This document shows positions 32,574 through 43,255 of a DNA stretch of 64,000 nt, in pieces. The stretch comes from Macrosoma leucophasiata. Taxonomy: Eukaryota; Arthropoda; Insecta; Lepidoptera; Hedylidae. The notes below the pieces were generated by a model. The model did no database searches. It was not told the origin of the DNA and was given only the letters and a program-made list of their open reading frames with translations. Each line of letters opens with the position of its first letter. Position 1 is the stretch's first letter. The stretch spans positions 25,219,001-25,283,000 of the forward strand of contig JAWQUS010000001.1 of NCBI GenBank assembly GCA_036365455.1, read 5' to 3'. The position numbers were made by a program, and so were the translations under genes.

Positions 32574-32862
32574 CCGTTTTTTATGTCGTGAAAGTGGCAA
32601 ACAAGCATGCAGTTCACATTGATGTTAAGTGATGACTGCAGCCTATAGACACCCACACAAAGACCAGAGGTCAAAATGCAGATGCGTTACCACTTCTGAA
32701 GCCTATGGTGTTATGCCTGTGCAAGAAATTACAGGGCCGTACATTACCTCCTGACCGGAACACGATAGTGCTGAACACTACCATTTAGCGGAATATTAGG
32801 TAATTCGGTGGTACCTACGCCCACGAGCTACTTCACTGGAGCTCTACCACCAGATAAAATGT
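32574..32862 (-). repeat. SINE-B copy, full length, inside the Helitron-like element
   Basis: AAGCATGCAGTTCACATTGA, GCCTATAGACACCCACAC, CGGAACACGATAGTG and CTACCACCAG in complement order. It interrupts the Helitron-like body and is therefore younger. Confidence 0.85.
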
Positions 32863-34029
32863 TTTTTTGAAATTTTCCTGAAAATTGGTTAACGTGCTTC
32901 TTATGTTATGTACGAAAAATAGTTGCATCAAATAATTTTTTTGATATGTTCCCCCAAACTCCTAAAAATGGGTAATGGAAATTGGTATGGGACTAACCGC
33001 AATTTTCAAGGTGAAATATTAGTGAACAGGCTCTTTGGTACAAAAAAAAAAGATAAAGCAATAAAACAAATATTAATACTCTTGGCAAAAGATAAGAAGC
33101 AGTGTTACCCGTGGCCTTTGATGGATGGGGTCACAAGTTTTTTAAAACGCGCTAACGCTGTCTTCTTGATCTGCACTTAAGTCGGAGCAGCGGCCGCGCT
33201 ACCTTTGCTCTGAGTTAGACGGTTAATTCTACATTAATTATTTATTTGCTTTTGATTTTGTAATGGTATACGAAAATTTTATATAAAACTACTGTTCCTA
33301 GATACTTAAAATTTGGTACAAGGGTTCCTTTCATGATGTTTAAGAAAGGATTTTTACAGATAAATTTATAGGACTATATGACAACAGGTTATAAACATTT
33401 TGGATTACAATAAAAATTAATCTGTGTAGACGAAATGGACAAATTCTGTCCTAAAGGGGGAAAATGAAGTGGTAATTTTTTTATGGAAAGTTTCTCATTC
33501 CTGAACTGAACAGTATAAAAATTGGTATACAGGCTCATGATAAGGAATTGTAAAAATTATCTATTTAAGTGAAATGGACAAAATTTCCCCCTAAAGCGGC
33601 AAAATGGAGGGGTACTGTTTGTATGGAATTGAGGTTAAAATTTGCGTGGGAATTTTGGTAGTTTCTAAGTTAGAGACTTGAAAAGTGATGTTCCAGTCTT
33701 TCTGTTAGGTATAAAAAAATTGGTACGTGCTGCAGTATTTTGCCACAATCACCCCTAAACTTTCAAATATAAGGGGTTAAAATTAAACAGAGATTTCTAA
33801 GTTGTAGACGTGATTAAGAACTCCACATATAGGTACGCGACGGGAAACTTGATTAGGACATTTCCATGGGACTGTAAAATTTAAATTATTTATAAAACGA
33901 GATCCACGCGGGCGAAGCCGCGGGCAACAGCTAGTGATGATATATTTAGGCTTCCCAGAACGTGTGTTAAATTTGTAAGTTTATGTATGTTTGTCACTGT
34001 ATTTCTCGAAAAATAAGGTCATATCGATA

Positions 34030-34440
34030 CAGTTTATTCAGTTTATTTCATATAATTAGACTCCTGGAGAGCACTTTTACATCGTCATTTTTTTTAAACT
34101 AACCTAGAGTGAATAACCACTAATAATAATAAAAACACATAATAAATTAAATAGACACTGAACAATTTTGTATACTATGGAAAGCATCAATTATTTACAA
34201 ATTCCTCCATTTCCCCATTTCAAAAGAAACTGAGAAAGAATGAATTTGGTCGTCATAATAAAGGTTATTCACTTGGCAGAATTCCAAGGGCAATCAATAC
34301 TGAGAAGAACTTCGCCACTGAAGAAACTCAGTACAGCTCTTTTGAATTTAAACTTAAATCTAATACAGTCTGTAAATCCAAAGTACAGGTTTTCGAAATA
34401 GTCTGGGAGCGATCGCTTCAATCCCATGGTGTAGTGTCAT
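34030..34440 (-). repeat. unclassified retroelement 3'-region remnant
   Basis: GAATGAATTTGGTCGTCATA, GAACTTCGCCACTGAAGAAA and CTCAGTACAGCTCTTTTG are phrases I associate with an abundant lepidopteran repeat. Class not established. Confidence 0.4.
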
Positions 34441-34501
34441 TAAGATAATCACATGATTTATAATAGTTGCACATGTATAAGCGTTTTTTGATAATTTTCT
34501 T

Positions 34502-34738
34502 AAAGGAGATGTTGCGAGCTCGCCCCTAGTTCGTACATGTTCTCAAAAAATGGGTAAATTAAAGAAGAATCCAAAAAAAATACAATTAATTTATTCAAGT
34601 ATATATTTTAGAGTTACAAGCACATTTAATTCAAACGATTTTATCATTTTCAACTATGTTAAACATGGCGGCGATACAGCCGACACTTGGGATCAATCGA
34701 TTTTGATAGTATTTAGAAAATATTACTTTTTTGTCAAG
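34502..34738 (+). repeat. unclassified repeat, copy 2 of a dispersed pair
   Basis: Matches 1732-2024 from AAAGGAGATGTTGCGAGCTC to ATATTACTTTTTT. It is cut on the right by the adjoining SINE-B copy. The 73-codon frame at 34550 is not supported as a gene (see copy 1). Confidence 0.6.
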
Positions 34739-35035
34739 GAGGTCAAAATGCAGATGCGTTACCACTTCTGAGGCCTATGGTGTTATGCCTGTGCAAGAAA
34801 TTACAGGGCCGTACATTACAACTGACCGGAACACGATAGTGCTGAATACTGCCATTTAGCGGGAAGTTCTTTAGTGGTTATGTCCTTAGTGTTAATTAGT
34901 CGCCACACGTCAGTAAAGAGGGTTGGGTTCTCCACGACGGCGGGTGCACATAACAGAAATCTCCACGTAAAAAGAAGGTTATGAGGTGGTGCCTACGTCT
35001 TTAGCTCCGATTTGAACTCTACGAGTACCACCAGT
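34738..35035 (-). repeat. SINE-B copy with a ~115-bp internal insertion
   Basis: AAAATGCAGATGCGTTACCA to GCCATTTAGCGGGAAG, then about 115 bp of unrelated sequence (34867-34980), then GGTGGTGCCTACGTC and GTACCACCAGTTAG. Confidence 0.75.
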
Positions 35036-35387
35036 TAGATTATTACAATACCTACTGCTGAGATTTAACTTCACGAAAACGAATCAATTATTTAGTTATT
35101 ATTAACTTCCAGATCAGTTACGTTAAAATAAATAATGTCGATAAGGAATGTCACATTGAGCGATGACAGTGGTATTAATTAGTTTCGGATAATTGGTCAA
35201 TAGGCGCGGGCGCAGGCTGATAAGGACAATAAATCATGGCGGTCGAGTATCTTATCACGCCGCGAGCTGCAGGGCTATCTTCACTGACTTGACTTTATAC
35301 ATTTATTATAATCAAATGGATCTCAAACTTCAATTGATGGAATTCCAACGGATTTCAATATTTAAAATTTAAACTGCGGGAAAGTTT
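35036..35387. other. unassigned; GATA-rich patch at 35150-35290
   Basis: 35150-35290 is non-repetitive with several GATA/TATC sites (CGGATAATTGG, CTGATAAGGAC, TATCTTATCACG) and ATTAATTAG. No gene. Confidence 0.4.
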
Positions 35388-35678
35388 TTTTTTATGTTAT
35401 GAACGTGGCAAGCAAGCATGCAGTTCACATTGATGTTAAGTGATGACTGCAGCCTATAGACACACACACAAAGACCAGAGGTCAAAATGCGGATGCGTTG
35501 CTACCCCTGAGACCTCAGTTGTTATGTCTCTGTGATAGTTATAACGGGGCCATACCATTACCATCTAACCGGAACACGACAGTGCTGGACACTACCATTT
35601 GGCGGCAGATAGACTAGGTAATGCGGTGGTGCCTACGCCCTCGAGCTCCTACTCTGGTACTCTACCACCAGTAAAATA
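35388..35678 (-). repeat. SINE-B copy, full length
   Basis: T-rich start, AAGCATGCAGTTCACATTGA, GCAGCCTATAGACACAC, GAACACGACAGTGCTGGACA and CTCTACCACCAGTAAAA. Confidence 0.85.
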
Positions 35679-35819
35679 GTTATGGACGTCGATGACGTAG
35701 GCATAGGTAATACTAACTACGTTGGTTAATCCAAGATAATATACCGGCCCGTTCGGACACGGGCATAAAAGAGTACAATTTCCTACGTTTGTGCAGATAC
35801 TGTACAGATACTTTTTGTG

Positions 35820-37187
35820 CATATCCGAGGGCAAAATGCCACAGGCGTGGCACAGAAGTGTGGTGGTACTGTTCTTTAAGAAAGGCGACAATACCCTTCT
35901 AAAAAACTATAGGCCCATCACACTTCTAAGCCACGTCTATAAGCTGTTTTCGAGAGTGATCACGAATCGTCTGACTCGACGACTTCCAGCCTCCCGAACA
36001 AGACGGGTCCCGTAAAGGTTTTAGCACCATAGACCACATATACACGCTGCGGCAGGTTACATAGAAGATCGAAGAGTATAGTACCAGCATCTTTATCTAG
36101 CGTTCATAGATTATGAGAAAGCCTTCGATTCGGTCGAGATTTGGACTGTGCTAGTCACTCCAGAGGTGCCAAGTTGATTATCCATACATCGAGGTGCTGA
36201 AAAGCGAGGTATGAAAACGCCACCATGTCGGTCCGGCTTCAGGATCAGAACTCGAAACCTATCCAACTGCAGCAAGGTGTGAGACAGGGAGATGTTATAT
36301 CTCCGAAACTGTTCACCGCTGCATTGGTAGACGTCTTCAAGCTTCTGAACTGGAAAGGAGTCGGCATCAATATTAACGGCGAATACATCTCCCACCTCCG
36401 ATTTGCAGATGATATCGTAGTCATGGCTGAGACCCTGGAAGACCTTAGCACAATGCTCCTCCAATGACCTCAGTAGGGCCTCCCAACGAGTGGGCCTTAA
36501 AATGAACATGGACAAGACGAAGATCATGTCAAATGTCCATGTTACACCCACTCCTGTTATGGTCGAGGGTACTACACTCGAAGTTGTTGACGATTATGTA
36601 TACCTGGGACAAACGGTCCAGTTAGGTCGGTCCAACTTCGAGAAAGAGGTCAATCGCCGAATCCAACTCGGTTGGGCAGCGTTCGGGAAGCGACGGTTCA
36701 TCTTCTCGTCCGACTTACCGCAGTGTCTCAAGAAAAAGGTCTTTGATCAGTGTGTGTTGCCTGTGATGACTTATGGGACAGAAACGTGGTCGCTCACTAT
36801 GGGCCTTATAAGAAGGCTCAAGGTCACTCAGAGAGCAATGGAGAGAGCAATGCTTGGAGTTTCTCTGCGAATCAGAAATGAGGCGATCCGCATGAGAACC
36901 AAAGTTACCGACATAGCTCACCGAATAGCGAGACTCAAGTGGCAGCGGGCAGGGCACATAGCTCGACGAACTGACGGCCGTTGGGGCAGAGTAGTTCTCG
37001 AGTGGCGACCGCGTACCGGAAAACGAAGCGTAGGCAGACCTCCCACAAGATGGACCGACGACCTGGTGAAGGTCGCGGGCAAATGCTGGATGAGGGCGGC
37101 CCAGGATGGTTCGTTGTGGCATTCTTTGGGGGAGGCCTTTGTTCAGCAGTGGACGTATTTTAGCTGAAATGATGATTATGATGACTG
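35820..37187 (+). pseudogene. RTE retrotransposon RT half, 5'-truncated and frameshifted
   Basis: Plus-strand copy of the RT and C-terminal part of the element at 49037-52209. In order: QAWHRSVVVLFFKKGDNTLL and YKLFSRVITNRLTRR (to 36015); a frameshifted stretch over the AFVDYEKAFDSVE equivalent (36085-36145); then LQQGVRQGDVISPKLF and LRFADDIVVMA (36225-36467), keeping the catalytic FADD; then, after another shift, LKMNMDKTK, DDYVYLGQTVQLGRSNFEKE and TYGTETWSLTMGLIRR to the stop at 37167. The end GCAGTGGACG, TTTTAGCTGAAATGATGATT is a normal RTE 3' end. The endonuclease domain is missing. At least three frame breaks. Confidence 0.9.
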
Positions 37188-37196
37188 CAATCATAA

Positions 37197-37325
37197 CCAT
37201 CATAATTCAGCTGTAAGACGTCCACTGCTGGACCAAGGCCTCCCCAACCATGGTACCCAACCGGAATATGCCACAATCGCCACGCTTGGCATACGGATTG
37301 GCGGTCGCAGTGGCGGTAGTTTAAT
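37197..37325 (-). repeat. RTE 3' stub, opposite orientation
   Basis: TAATTCAGCTGTAAGACGTC, CACTGCTGGACCAAGGCC, then a CGCCACGCTTGGCATACGG block found inverted at 13160-13370. It sits tail-to-tail with the preceding RTE copy. Confidence 0.65.
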
Positions 37326-37565
37326 AGGAGCTCTATCTGCCGGAAAAATGGTAGTGTTCAACACTGTCGTGTTCCGGTTAGATGGTAATGTACGGCCCCG
37401 TTATAACTATCACAGAGACATTACAACTTAGGTCTCAGGGGTAGCATGGCAAACATCTGCATTTTGACCTCTGGTCTTTGAGTGGGTCTATAAATTGCAG
37501 TCATCACTCAACTTCAATGTGTACTGCATGTTTGTTTGCCATCTTCCTTACATTAAACAAAAAAA
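37326..37565 (+). repeat. SINE-B copy, 5'-truncated
   Basis: TCTATCTGCCGGAAAAATGG, TAGTGTTCAACACTGTCGTG, TTGACCTCTGGTCTTTGAG and a TTCCTTACATTAAACAAAAA tail. Confidence 0.8.
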
Positions 37566-37743
37566 AAATAAGAAATCAGGCTTCAAGCATAAAGTGAGGG
37601 TTAAAATTAGATTTTTATTACATTGTTATAAAACTTATGAGGGTCAAAATGTTGCACAAGCTATGATGGAATTGCCCTTTGCCATTGAGAACAAATTTAA
37701 TGAAGTAATAAACAAAGCACCAAGATACTTGAAGCAATATTAA
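37566..37743 (+). CDS. unrecognised short open frame
   Basis: Follows the SINE-B tail and reads HKVRVKIRFLLHCYKTYEG, then MMELPFAIENKFNEVINK and APRYLKQY before a stop. I do not recognise it. It could be the C-terminal scrap of a transposon protein or a chance frame. The longer frame starts inside the SINE, so its N terminus is not real. Confidence 0.15.
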
Positions 37744-38482
37744 CCATTCCAAAGCTGTGTTAATAAAAATGTTTAACGGTCTCTTCTCTCTCATTAAATA
37801 TGTCTAATAGAGGTAATCGTGACATTAATTTCTCTGCATTTCCAAATATCCACGCATAGTACCGAGGCGGAGTTATTTATTTTGTACTAACTATATAGCT
37901 CAGTTTTGTAATATGTATGGGATAACATGCGGGCGCTTGTGGAATGACAAAAACGCATTAATTTTGTACTGATTGTACCTAACGCATTTATTTAGAATAC
38001 TCACGGTATAAACATCTATTTAATAAGAATTTAAGTTGAATACGTTGTCTCATAGCAAACATTCTAACATAAACGCCTCTTAAGGCAAAATGTAGAAGTC
38101 TTTTGTCTAAGTTGCGTTTACACGACGGGCCAATGTAGGCAAATAAAGTCTCAGAGAGTATTTGTTAAGACTTACTATTATTATTAATTAGTGGTAGGTA
38201 AAGAAGTGCTTAAATTTGAAACATAAATCGTCAGTTACGATTTTGTTAGGTATCATAACATGGGACATAAAACTATTGACATTTTCCAAGGTCCAGTTCT
38301 CCTGAGAATATTTCTAGTTCGAAAATTACATTAAAATCGTATAGTGGGTTGATCCCTACTCTTTAGTTATTTCCTAAAGCCTAATAAGCCAACTAAGCTA
38401 CCGAGATATTGAATAAGTTGTGTTGGAATCCACCATCTGTACAAACCTATGTAATATTATCGTAAATATATAAATGATTATG
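37744..38482. other. unassigned AT-rich sequence
   Basis: No gene or recognisable repeat. Confidence 0.35.
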
Positions 38483-38876
38483 ATTATCATCATCATCATT
38501 ATTTCAGCCAAAAGACGTCCACTGCTGGACAAAGAATGCCAAACGAACAGTCCTGGGCCGCCCTCATCCAATGATTGCCCGCGACCTACACCAGGTCGTC
38601 AGTCCACCTCGTGGGAGGCCTGTCTACGCTTCGTCTTCCGGTACCCGGTTACCACTCCAGAACTCTTCTGCCCCAACGGCCGTCAGTTCTGCGAGACAGT
38701 TGCCCTACCCACTGCCACCTGAGTTTCGCTTTTCGGTGGGCTATGTCGGTTACTTTGGTTCGCATGCTCTCCTCATGGATCTCCTCATTTCTGATTCGAT
38801 CTCGCAAAGCAACTCTGAGCACAGCCCTCTCCACTGCTATCGGAGTGACCTTGAGCCTTCTTATGAGGCCTTTAGA
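38483..38876 (-). pseudogene. RTE C-terminal fragment
   Basis: Minus-strand copy of the RTE C terminus, with an open stretch MERAVLRVALRDRIRNEEIH then MRTKVTDIAHRKAKLRWQW, and the tail CATCATCATCATTATTTCAG followed by GACGTCCACTGCTGGAC. Breaks off at about 38876 (GAGGCCTTTA). Confidence 0.8.
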
Positions 38877-39065
38877 GGTTATTTTAGATATGGAACATTA
38901 AAACAGTCAAAATACCAATTTCAAAAATTACCAAATTTTGTACACTAATTGGCCGGTCGAACCTGAGCGCGTCCTTAACCTTAGCTCACCTTATGTAGCC
39001 CAGAGTGTGGGCGCTGCTTTCGGACTAATAGTGAGTCATTGGAATCACTCAAATTACACGTAAAA

Positions 39066-39272
39066 TCTTACTACTATTATAAATGTGCAAGTATGGATGT
39101 TTGTTTGTTTGTTACTCAATCACGCTATTTAAGGCGAGTGGACGGATTTCGATAAGATTTTGTACGCAGGCAGAGTGGATATGCTGAGATGGCTAGTTTA
39201 CTTTTGATCTCGTTCAGAGATTCCTTAGGGAATTTATAAGTACAGAGGAATAAAGTCGCGGGCAAAAGCTAG
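39066..39272 (+). mobile_element. short Helitron-like element, both ends present
   Basis: A|TCTTACTACTATTATAAATG at the left and GTCGCGGGCAAAAGCTAG|T at the right, 207 bp. Core GGCGAGTGGACGGATTTCGA with GATAAGATTTTGTACGC. A clean small example of the family ends. Confidence 0.65.
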
Positions 39273-39329
39273 TTATTGTTATTTGTATTGTGTTATATGT
39301 TATTTGCATTTTATATGTTATACATAAAA

Positions 39330-39490
39330 AATGCTTTGTGTCCAGAATGACTCACTGACGGATCAACGCACAGCCGCTAATCGTAGAGACCTGAAATTTG
39401 ACGGGTGTGTTCTTTGTGTGACGTGGGCATCCGATATGAAAGGATTGTCCGAAATTCTACACCTAGGGGGTGTATAAAGCGCATAAAGTT
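39330..39490 (+). repeat. unclassified dispersed repeat fragment
   Basis: GAATGACTCACTGACGGATC, AACGCACAGCCGCTAATCG and GACCTGAAATTTGACGGGTG, a common lepidopteran phrase set. The 86-codon frame overlapping it is not supported. Confidence 0.45.
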
Positions 39491-39784
39491 TGTATACGAC
39501 AACATGCTTCCTCCAATCTTTCATAAACATACTTTAATGGAATTGATGGAAGACATATCAATATTGTATTTTATTGAAACTCATTGCCTAACTGGGTTCA
39601 AAAGAGGAAGAAAGTTATTTTGGGTGTTACATTTTAGAAACCCGATATTATTCAAAAACATTTAACTTGACGGGAGCACTCACTACCCTGTCCCTAGACT
39701 TTTATTGAAATGCTTTGTTGATAAAAAGTGAATTTATAAAATTGTAAACAAAGCATTTTTCGTAGCATCTACTCCACTGTGGTG

Positions 39785-39841
39785 CAATACAATACAATAC
39801 AATACAATACAATACAGTACAATACAATACAATACAATACA
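39785..39841 (+). repeat. (AATAC)n pentanucleotide array
   Basis: About 11 units with one GTAC variant. It forms the tail of the LINE on the minus strand. Confidence 0.92.
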
Positions 39842-40445
39842 ATTTTTTATTAATAACTTCTAAGTTACAGGTCATAGATACAATTAGTACACGAGATACT
39901 AGAATATAAAGTTTCTCAAAGAGAAATCGTTTAGTTTTATAAAATTAAAAATAATCATTTAGTATGATATTAACTTAATTAATTAATGTGGTATAATAAT
40001 TAATATAATATAATAGTTATGTCAATTTACAATGTCATTGGCATACACAAATATTCTTCTATGCTATAGAAGGTATTCTCGAGCAGCCAAATTTGTAGTC
40101 TTGTTTTAAATGCTATAATGGAAGGATAATGGATATAATGCATTCCTTATACGATCCGGTAGCCGATTGTACACTTCGGGGCCGAACACGAGTGCACTAT
40201 TCTTTAGTTTTGCTAGTTTATGTGACGGCACTACTAGTCTGTCTTTGTGTTTATCACTTCTTAGACCCCGACAACCGTTAAGTCCTCTACGATTAAATAG
40301 GTGCATATTACTTATAGTAAATATTGCAACACGTAATATGTACTCGCAAGGCAATGCGAGTATGTTAAGCTCCTTGTATAATTTTTACACGAGTCACCCC
40401 GCGGTGTGTTTGTTATCGCTCGTATGGCACGTTTTTGCACTATGA
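39785..40445 (-). pseudogene. LINE RT C-terminal fragment with (TTGTA)n tail
   Basis: The minus-strand coding order is KRAIRAITNTPRGDSCKN (about 40430-40375), then after a frameshift LRVAIFTISNMHLFNRRGLN, SDKHKDRLVVPSHKLAKLKN and FGPEVYNRLPDRIRNALY (to 40140), and in a further frame LQIWLLENTFYSIEEYL (about 40100-40050). This is the thumb/C-terminal region of a jockey/CR1-like RT. An AT-rich 3' UTR follows and finishes in eleven or so TTGTA units (39785-39841), as expected for a LINE with a short-repeat 3' end. At least two frameshifts. Confidence 0.8.
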
Positions 40446-40488
40446 ATGCACGCTTCATATCGGCGGCTCGACCCCTAACTTTTTTGCT

Positions 40489-40725
40489 GTGCGACCGCCT
40501 ATCGACATTGCTATTGTCGTTGTCACTGCTCTCAAATTTTCATGTCGATTTTTGCTTTAACTAAATAACAATAATTGAAATAATCTACCATTATCGCCTG
40601 TTTCACACCTACGAAAGCAAGAAAAACGATCAGATTGTCACTACTGCTTATATAGGAGCTACAAATCGACATGAAAATTTGACAGCAATGACAACGACAA
40701 TAGCAATGTCGATAGGCGGTCGCAC
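40489..40725. mobile_element. hAT-like MITE, ~60-bp terminal inverted repeats
   Basis: GTGCGACCGCCTATCGACAT at the left and ATGTCGATAGGCGGTCGCAC at the right are exact complements. The match continues through TGCTATTGTCGTTGTCA and AATTTTCATGTCGAT with only two or three mismatches. The right side continues CCCCTG, giving a CAGGGGTG-type hAT terminus. The outermost left bases have diverged. A fragment of the family is at 4568-4622. Confidence 0.85.
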
Positions 40726-40745
40726 CCCTGGCCTTTCAGTAGTCC

Positions 40746-41787
40746 CATACCACTATACGTCAAAAAAGTTAGTTGCTGTATAAAGTGTATAATGTATTAG
40801 AAAAACACGGACTGAGAGATCGTTACATTTGTATTGCAGTCGCCTATACAACTCAGAATATCAGCAGATGTTAGAACTAATAGGACAATATTATAATAAA
40901 ATTATATTTATAAATAGAACTGAAGTGAACGACCTCGTGAAGGCCGGGAGACGGCTTGCGCGCAGATAACACTTAATAGTGTTATAATTTTTACTATTCT
41001 AATGTTCTAAAAGTAAATTATGTATGCTTTTATTACGAGTTTTTGTGTCTCAATCTCTCATACTGTCCATGTTGATGGTAATTGTGCGAACGGCTAAAAA
41101 AAACTTAAAGCCTAGGTACGTATACTGAGTCCCAGTTTATTATTATCATTGCTCACTGCAGTATAAATTTAAAACCAACGGCAAGCTTAATCTAGGTAGG
41201 TGCCATCTTCTTTTCTTCTTCTTACTCCTTACTTCAGTATACGGCTCAAACTGCGGTCAATCAAGAAACGCCCCAAAAACAAGTGCTGTATTTCTGGATC
41301 TCTTTACAAATTACTGTTATTTTGTTTCATTTTAATGTCACTTCTCTTAACCAAATCGGGCCGATTACATAACTCAAATCACACAATGCATTACAGTGCA
41401 GAATCGCCGCTGGGACGATGATAGTAATGGTGGTGGTGATGGTGACGGTAGTGTGGTGCAGGTGGTGGTGGCGGTGATAGTTGTGGTCAAAAATGCATTA
41501 CGTTAATATTCAAGTTCTCACTTCTGCCGCCGCTCCCAGAGTGCAATCCGTTGTTTTTTGAAGAACAAACTTGACTTAAATGTATCTCTTTTATTATTGC
41601 GCGGTTTGAAATGTTACCTACCCTTTCCTATTCGTCTTAGCGTGATGATTATATATATAGCCTAAAGCCTCCCTCGATATCTTTTATAGTTTAGGCAGCG
41701 TACGCAAAATAAGTAACTTTTCTGTTTGATTTTTTACACTTTGTGTCCGAAAAACCCAAATATCTTACGGAACCCTTTTTTTTCAGA
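40746..41787. other. unassigned; GGT-rich tract at 41424-41480
   Basis: Only a low-complexity GGTGGTGATGGTGACGG-type tract is notable. Confidence 0.4.
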
Positions 41788-41927
41788 ATAAAATATAGCC
41801 TATGTTACTCGTGGATAATGTAGCTTTCGAATAATGAAAGAATTTTTAAAATCGCTCCAGTAGTTTTTGTGCCTATTCAATACAACTAAACAAACAAAGT
41901 TTTCCTCTTTATAATATAAGTGTAGAT
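41788..41927 (-). repeat. Helitron-like fragment (AAAATATAGCC type)
   Basis: AAAATATAGCCTATGTTACT, CGTGGATAATGTAGC, AAAATCGCTCCAGTAGTTTT and AACAAACAAAGTTTTCC, ending TATAATATAAGTGTAGAT, are the 5'-end-proximal blocks of the GCGACTTCGTC family. Confidence 0.6.
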
Positions 41928-42501
41928 ATTCCTATTCCCCGGTTGAACAACGTGAGGCATTATAAAACTCGTGCAAATAATGACTGCTTAATGTGAATGA
42001 ACGTGTGAACGCGTATAAACCAAACCAATAAAGAGACGAAATTAAAACGGTAGCACTTATTATTCCGTCTCCCTCGATCGTTATTTGTCTTACTTTTATG
42101 TAATACTTTTTAGTGCTTGTTAATTTTGTTTCAATGTACAATTTCTACAAATGAATTTTGAGTTAATAGCAAATAATAATTTATGTACAAAATGTAATGA
42201 CAGAAATCGATTTTACAGGTAACTACGTCAAATAAAATAAACAATATTGTTGCTAAATCCAGATTTCATTAAATTTCTACAAATAATATTTTTTTAACAC
42301 ACATCTTTCGTATATTTTGTATCATTTTTTTAGTGAACCTATCGTCCACATTTTAATTTCCATTTTTATTTGTTCAGGTTATACCGCGAATCTTCAGTTG
42401 GTTGCTTGTCGCCACATTATCTAGCTAGTTACATAAAGCTAGTAATCATATCGTTATTCAATTATGTCTGTCTATCGTTTACACATTATTTTTATTATTT
42501 A
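41928..42501. other. unassigned AT-rich sequence
   Basis: No gene or recognisable repeat. Confidence 0.35.
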
Positions 42502-42560
42502 CTAGCTGTGCCCGCGACTTCGTCCGCGTGATAATTTATGATTGTTCAGTGTACCCGGAA
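42502..42560 (-). repeat. Helitron-like 3' end
   Basis: ACTAGCTGTGCCCGCGACTT, CGTCCGCGTGATAAT and TTGTTCAGTGTACCCGG match the left end of the element at 9454. Confidence 0.6.
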
Positions 42561-42646
42561 TGCGTATAGAACGTATAAGTATAAAATTCGCGAATTATTT
42601 CACAAACATTTCGCTACATGGACTGTGTTGCAGCACTTTGTGTTTT

Positions 42647-43255
42647 ACTGGTGGTAGAGATTCAGTGACGGAGCTCGAGAACGTAGCCATCACCGAATTA
42701 GATACCTAATCTTCTTGTTACTTGCACTCTACTGTTTAATTCTAGTGTTCAGAACTATCGTGGTTAGATGACGACACAGAGCAACGCGGGCCACCGGCCG
42801 CGTCGGACCGGAGGAGGAGTAGCCATAGCGTTTATTACCGATGCAAAACAGTCTGTCACTTTTTGTGGGGGGGAAATGCGTGCGACACACACGCACACTA
42901 CAAAAATCGTCTATTACTACGAAACTCACTCCTTGTCTTAAACAAAATACAGAAACAATTTCACGCACACATTTAAACATCTAGGCGACAGGTATAGGCC
43001 CATTTGGGCTTGTACTTTGACAGAGGGGAAGCCTGCATATGGCTACTCCCCTCCGGCGTAGCGCTGCGCTGCACTGCGCTGCTCTATGGGTGGCGACGTA
43101 CGGCCCTGTGTTTTTCGACACAGAGGCATAACGCCGTAGGCCTCAGGAGTGGCAACGTATCCAATCAAATCTCTGGTTTCATGTTTATAGGCTACAGTAT
43201 TAGTTCACCATTCATGTAAAGATGTAAACTATATGCTTGTTTGCTATTTCATAAG
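42647..43255 (+). repeat. SINE-B copy split by a MITE
   Basis: The 5' part 42647-42774 (CTGGTGGTAGAGATTCAGTG to ACTATCGTGGTTAGATGACGA) and the 3' part from 43089 (GGTGGCGACGTACGGCCCTG to TTGTTTGCTATTTCA) are separated by the MITE at 42775-43088. Confidence 0.8.
42775..43088. mobile_element. hAT-like MITE, second copy, inside SINE-B
   Basis: Same family as 29909-30214 with internal blocks ATTACCGATGCAAAACAGTC and CCTGCATATGGCTACTCCCC. Flanking octamers GATGACGA (42767-42774) and GGTGGCGA (43089-43096) agree at 6 of 8, consistent with an aged hAT duplication. Confidence 0.8.

Larger units (their letters stand above)
31607..33934 (+). mobile_element. large Helitron-like element, 2.3 kb
   Basis: Starts TCCCTACTAATATTATAAAT after an A. 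Ends GCGGGCGAAGCCGCGGGC-AACAGCTAG before a T, with a GCGG/CCGC stem next to the CTAG end. These are Helitron termini. No Rep/helicase frame is present, so it is non-autonomous. The body holds a GTCT/GTCC microsatellite, a run of repeated modules and a later SINE-B insertion at 32574-32862. Confidence 0.65.

Noticed and set aside
34550..34771. 73-codon frame as a conserved small protein
   Set aside because: The second copy at 1732 differs mainly by amino-acid-changing substitutions and loses the C terminus, so no purifying selection is seen.
39405..39665. 86-codon plus frame
   Set aside because: Half of it lies in a dispersed repeat; no motif.
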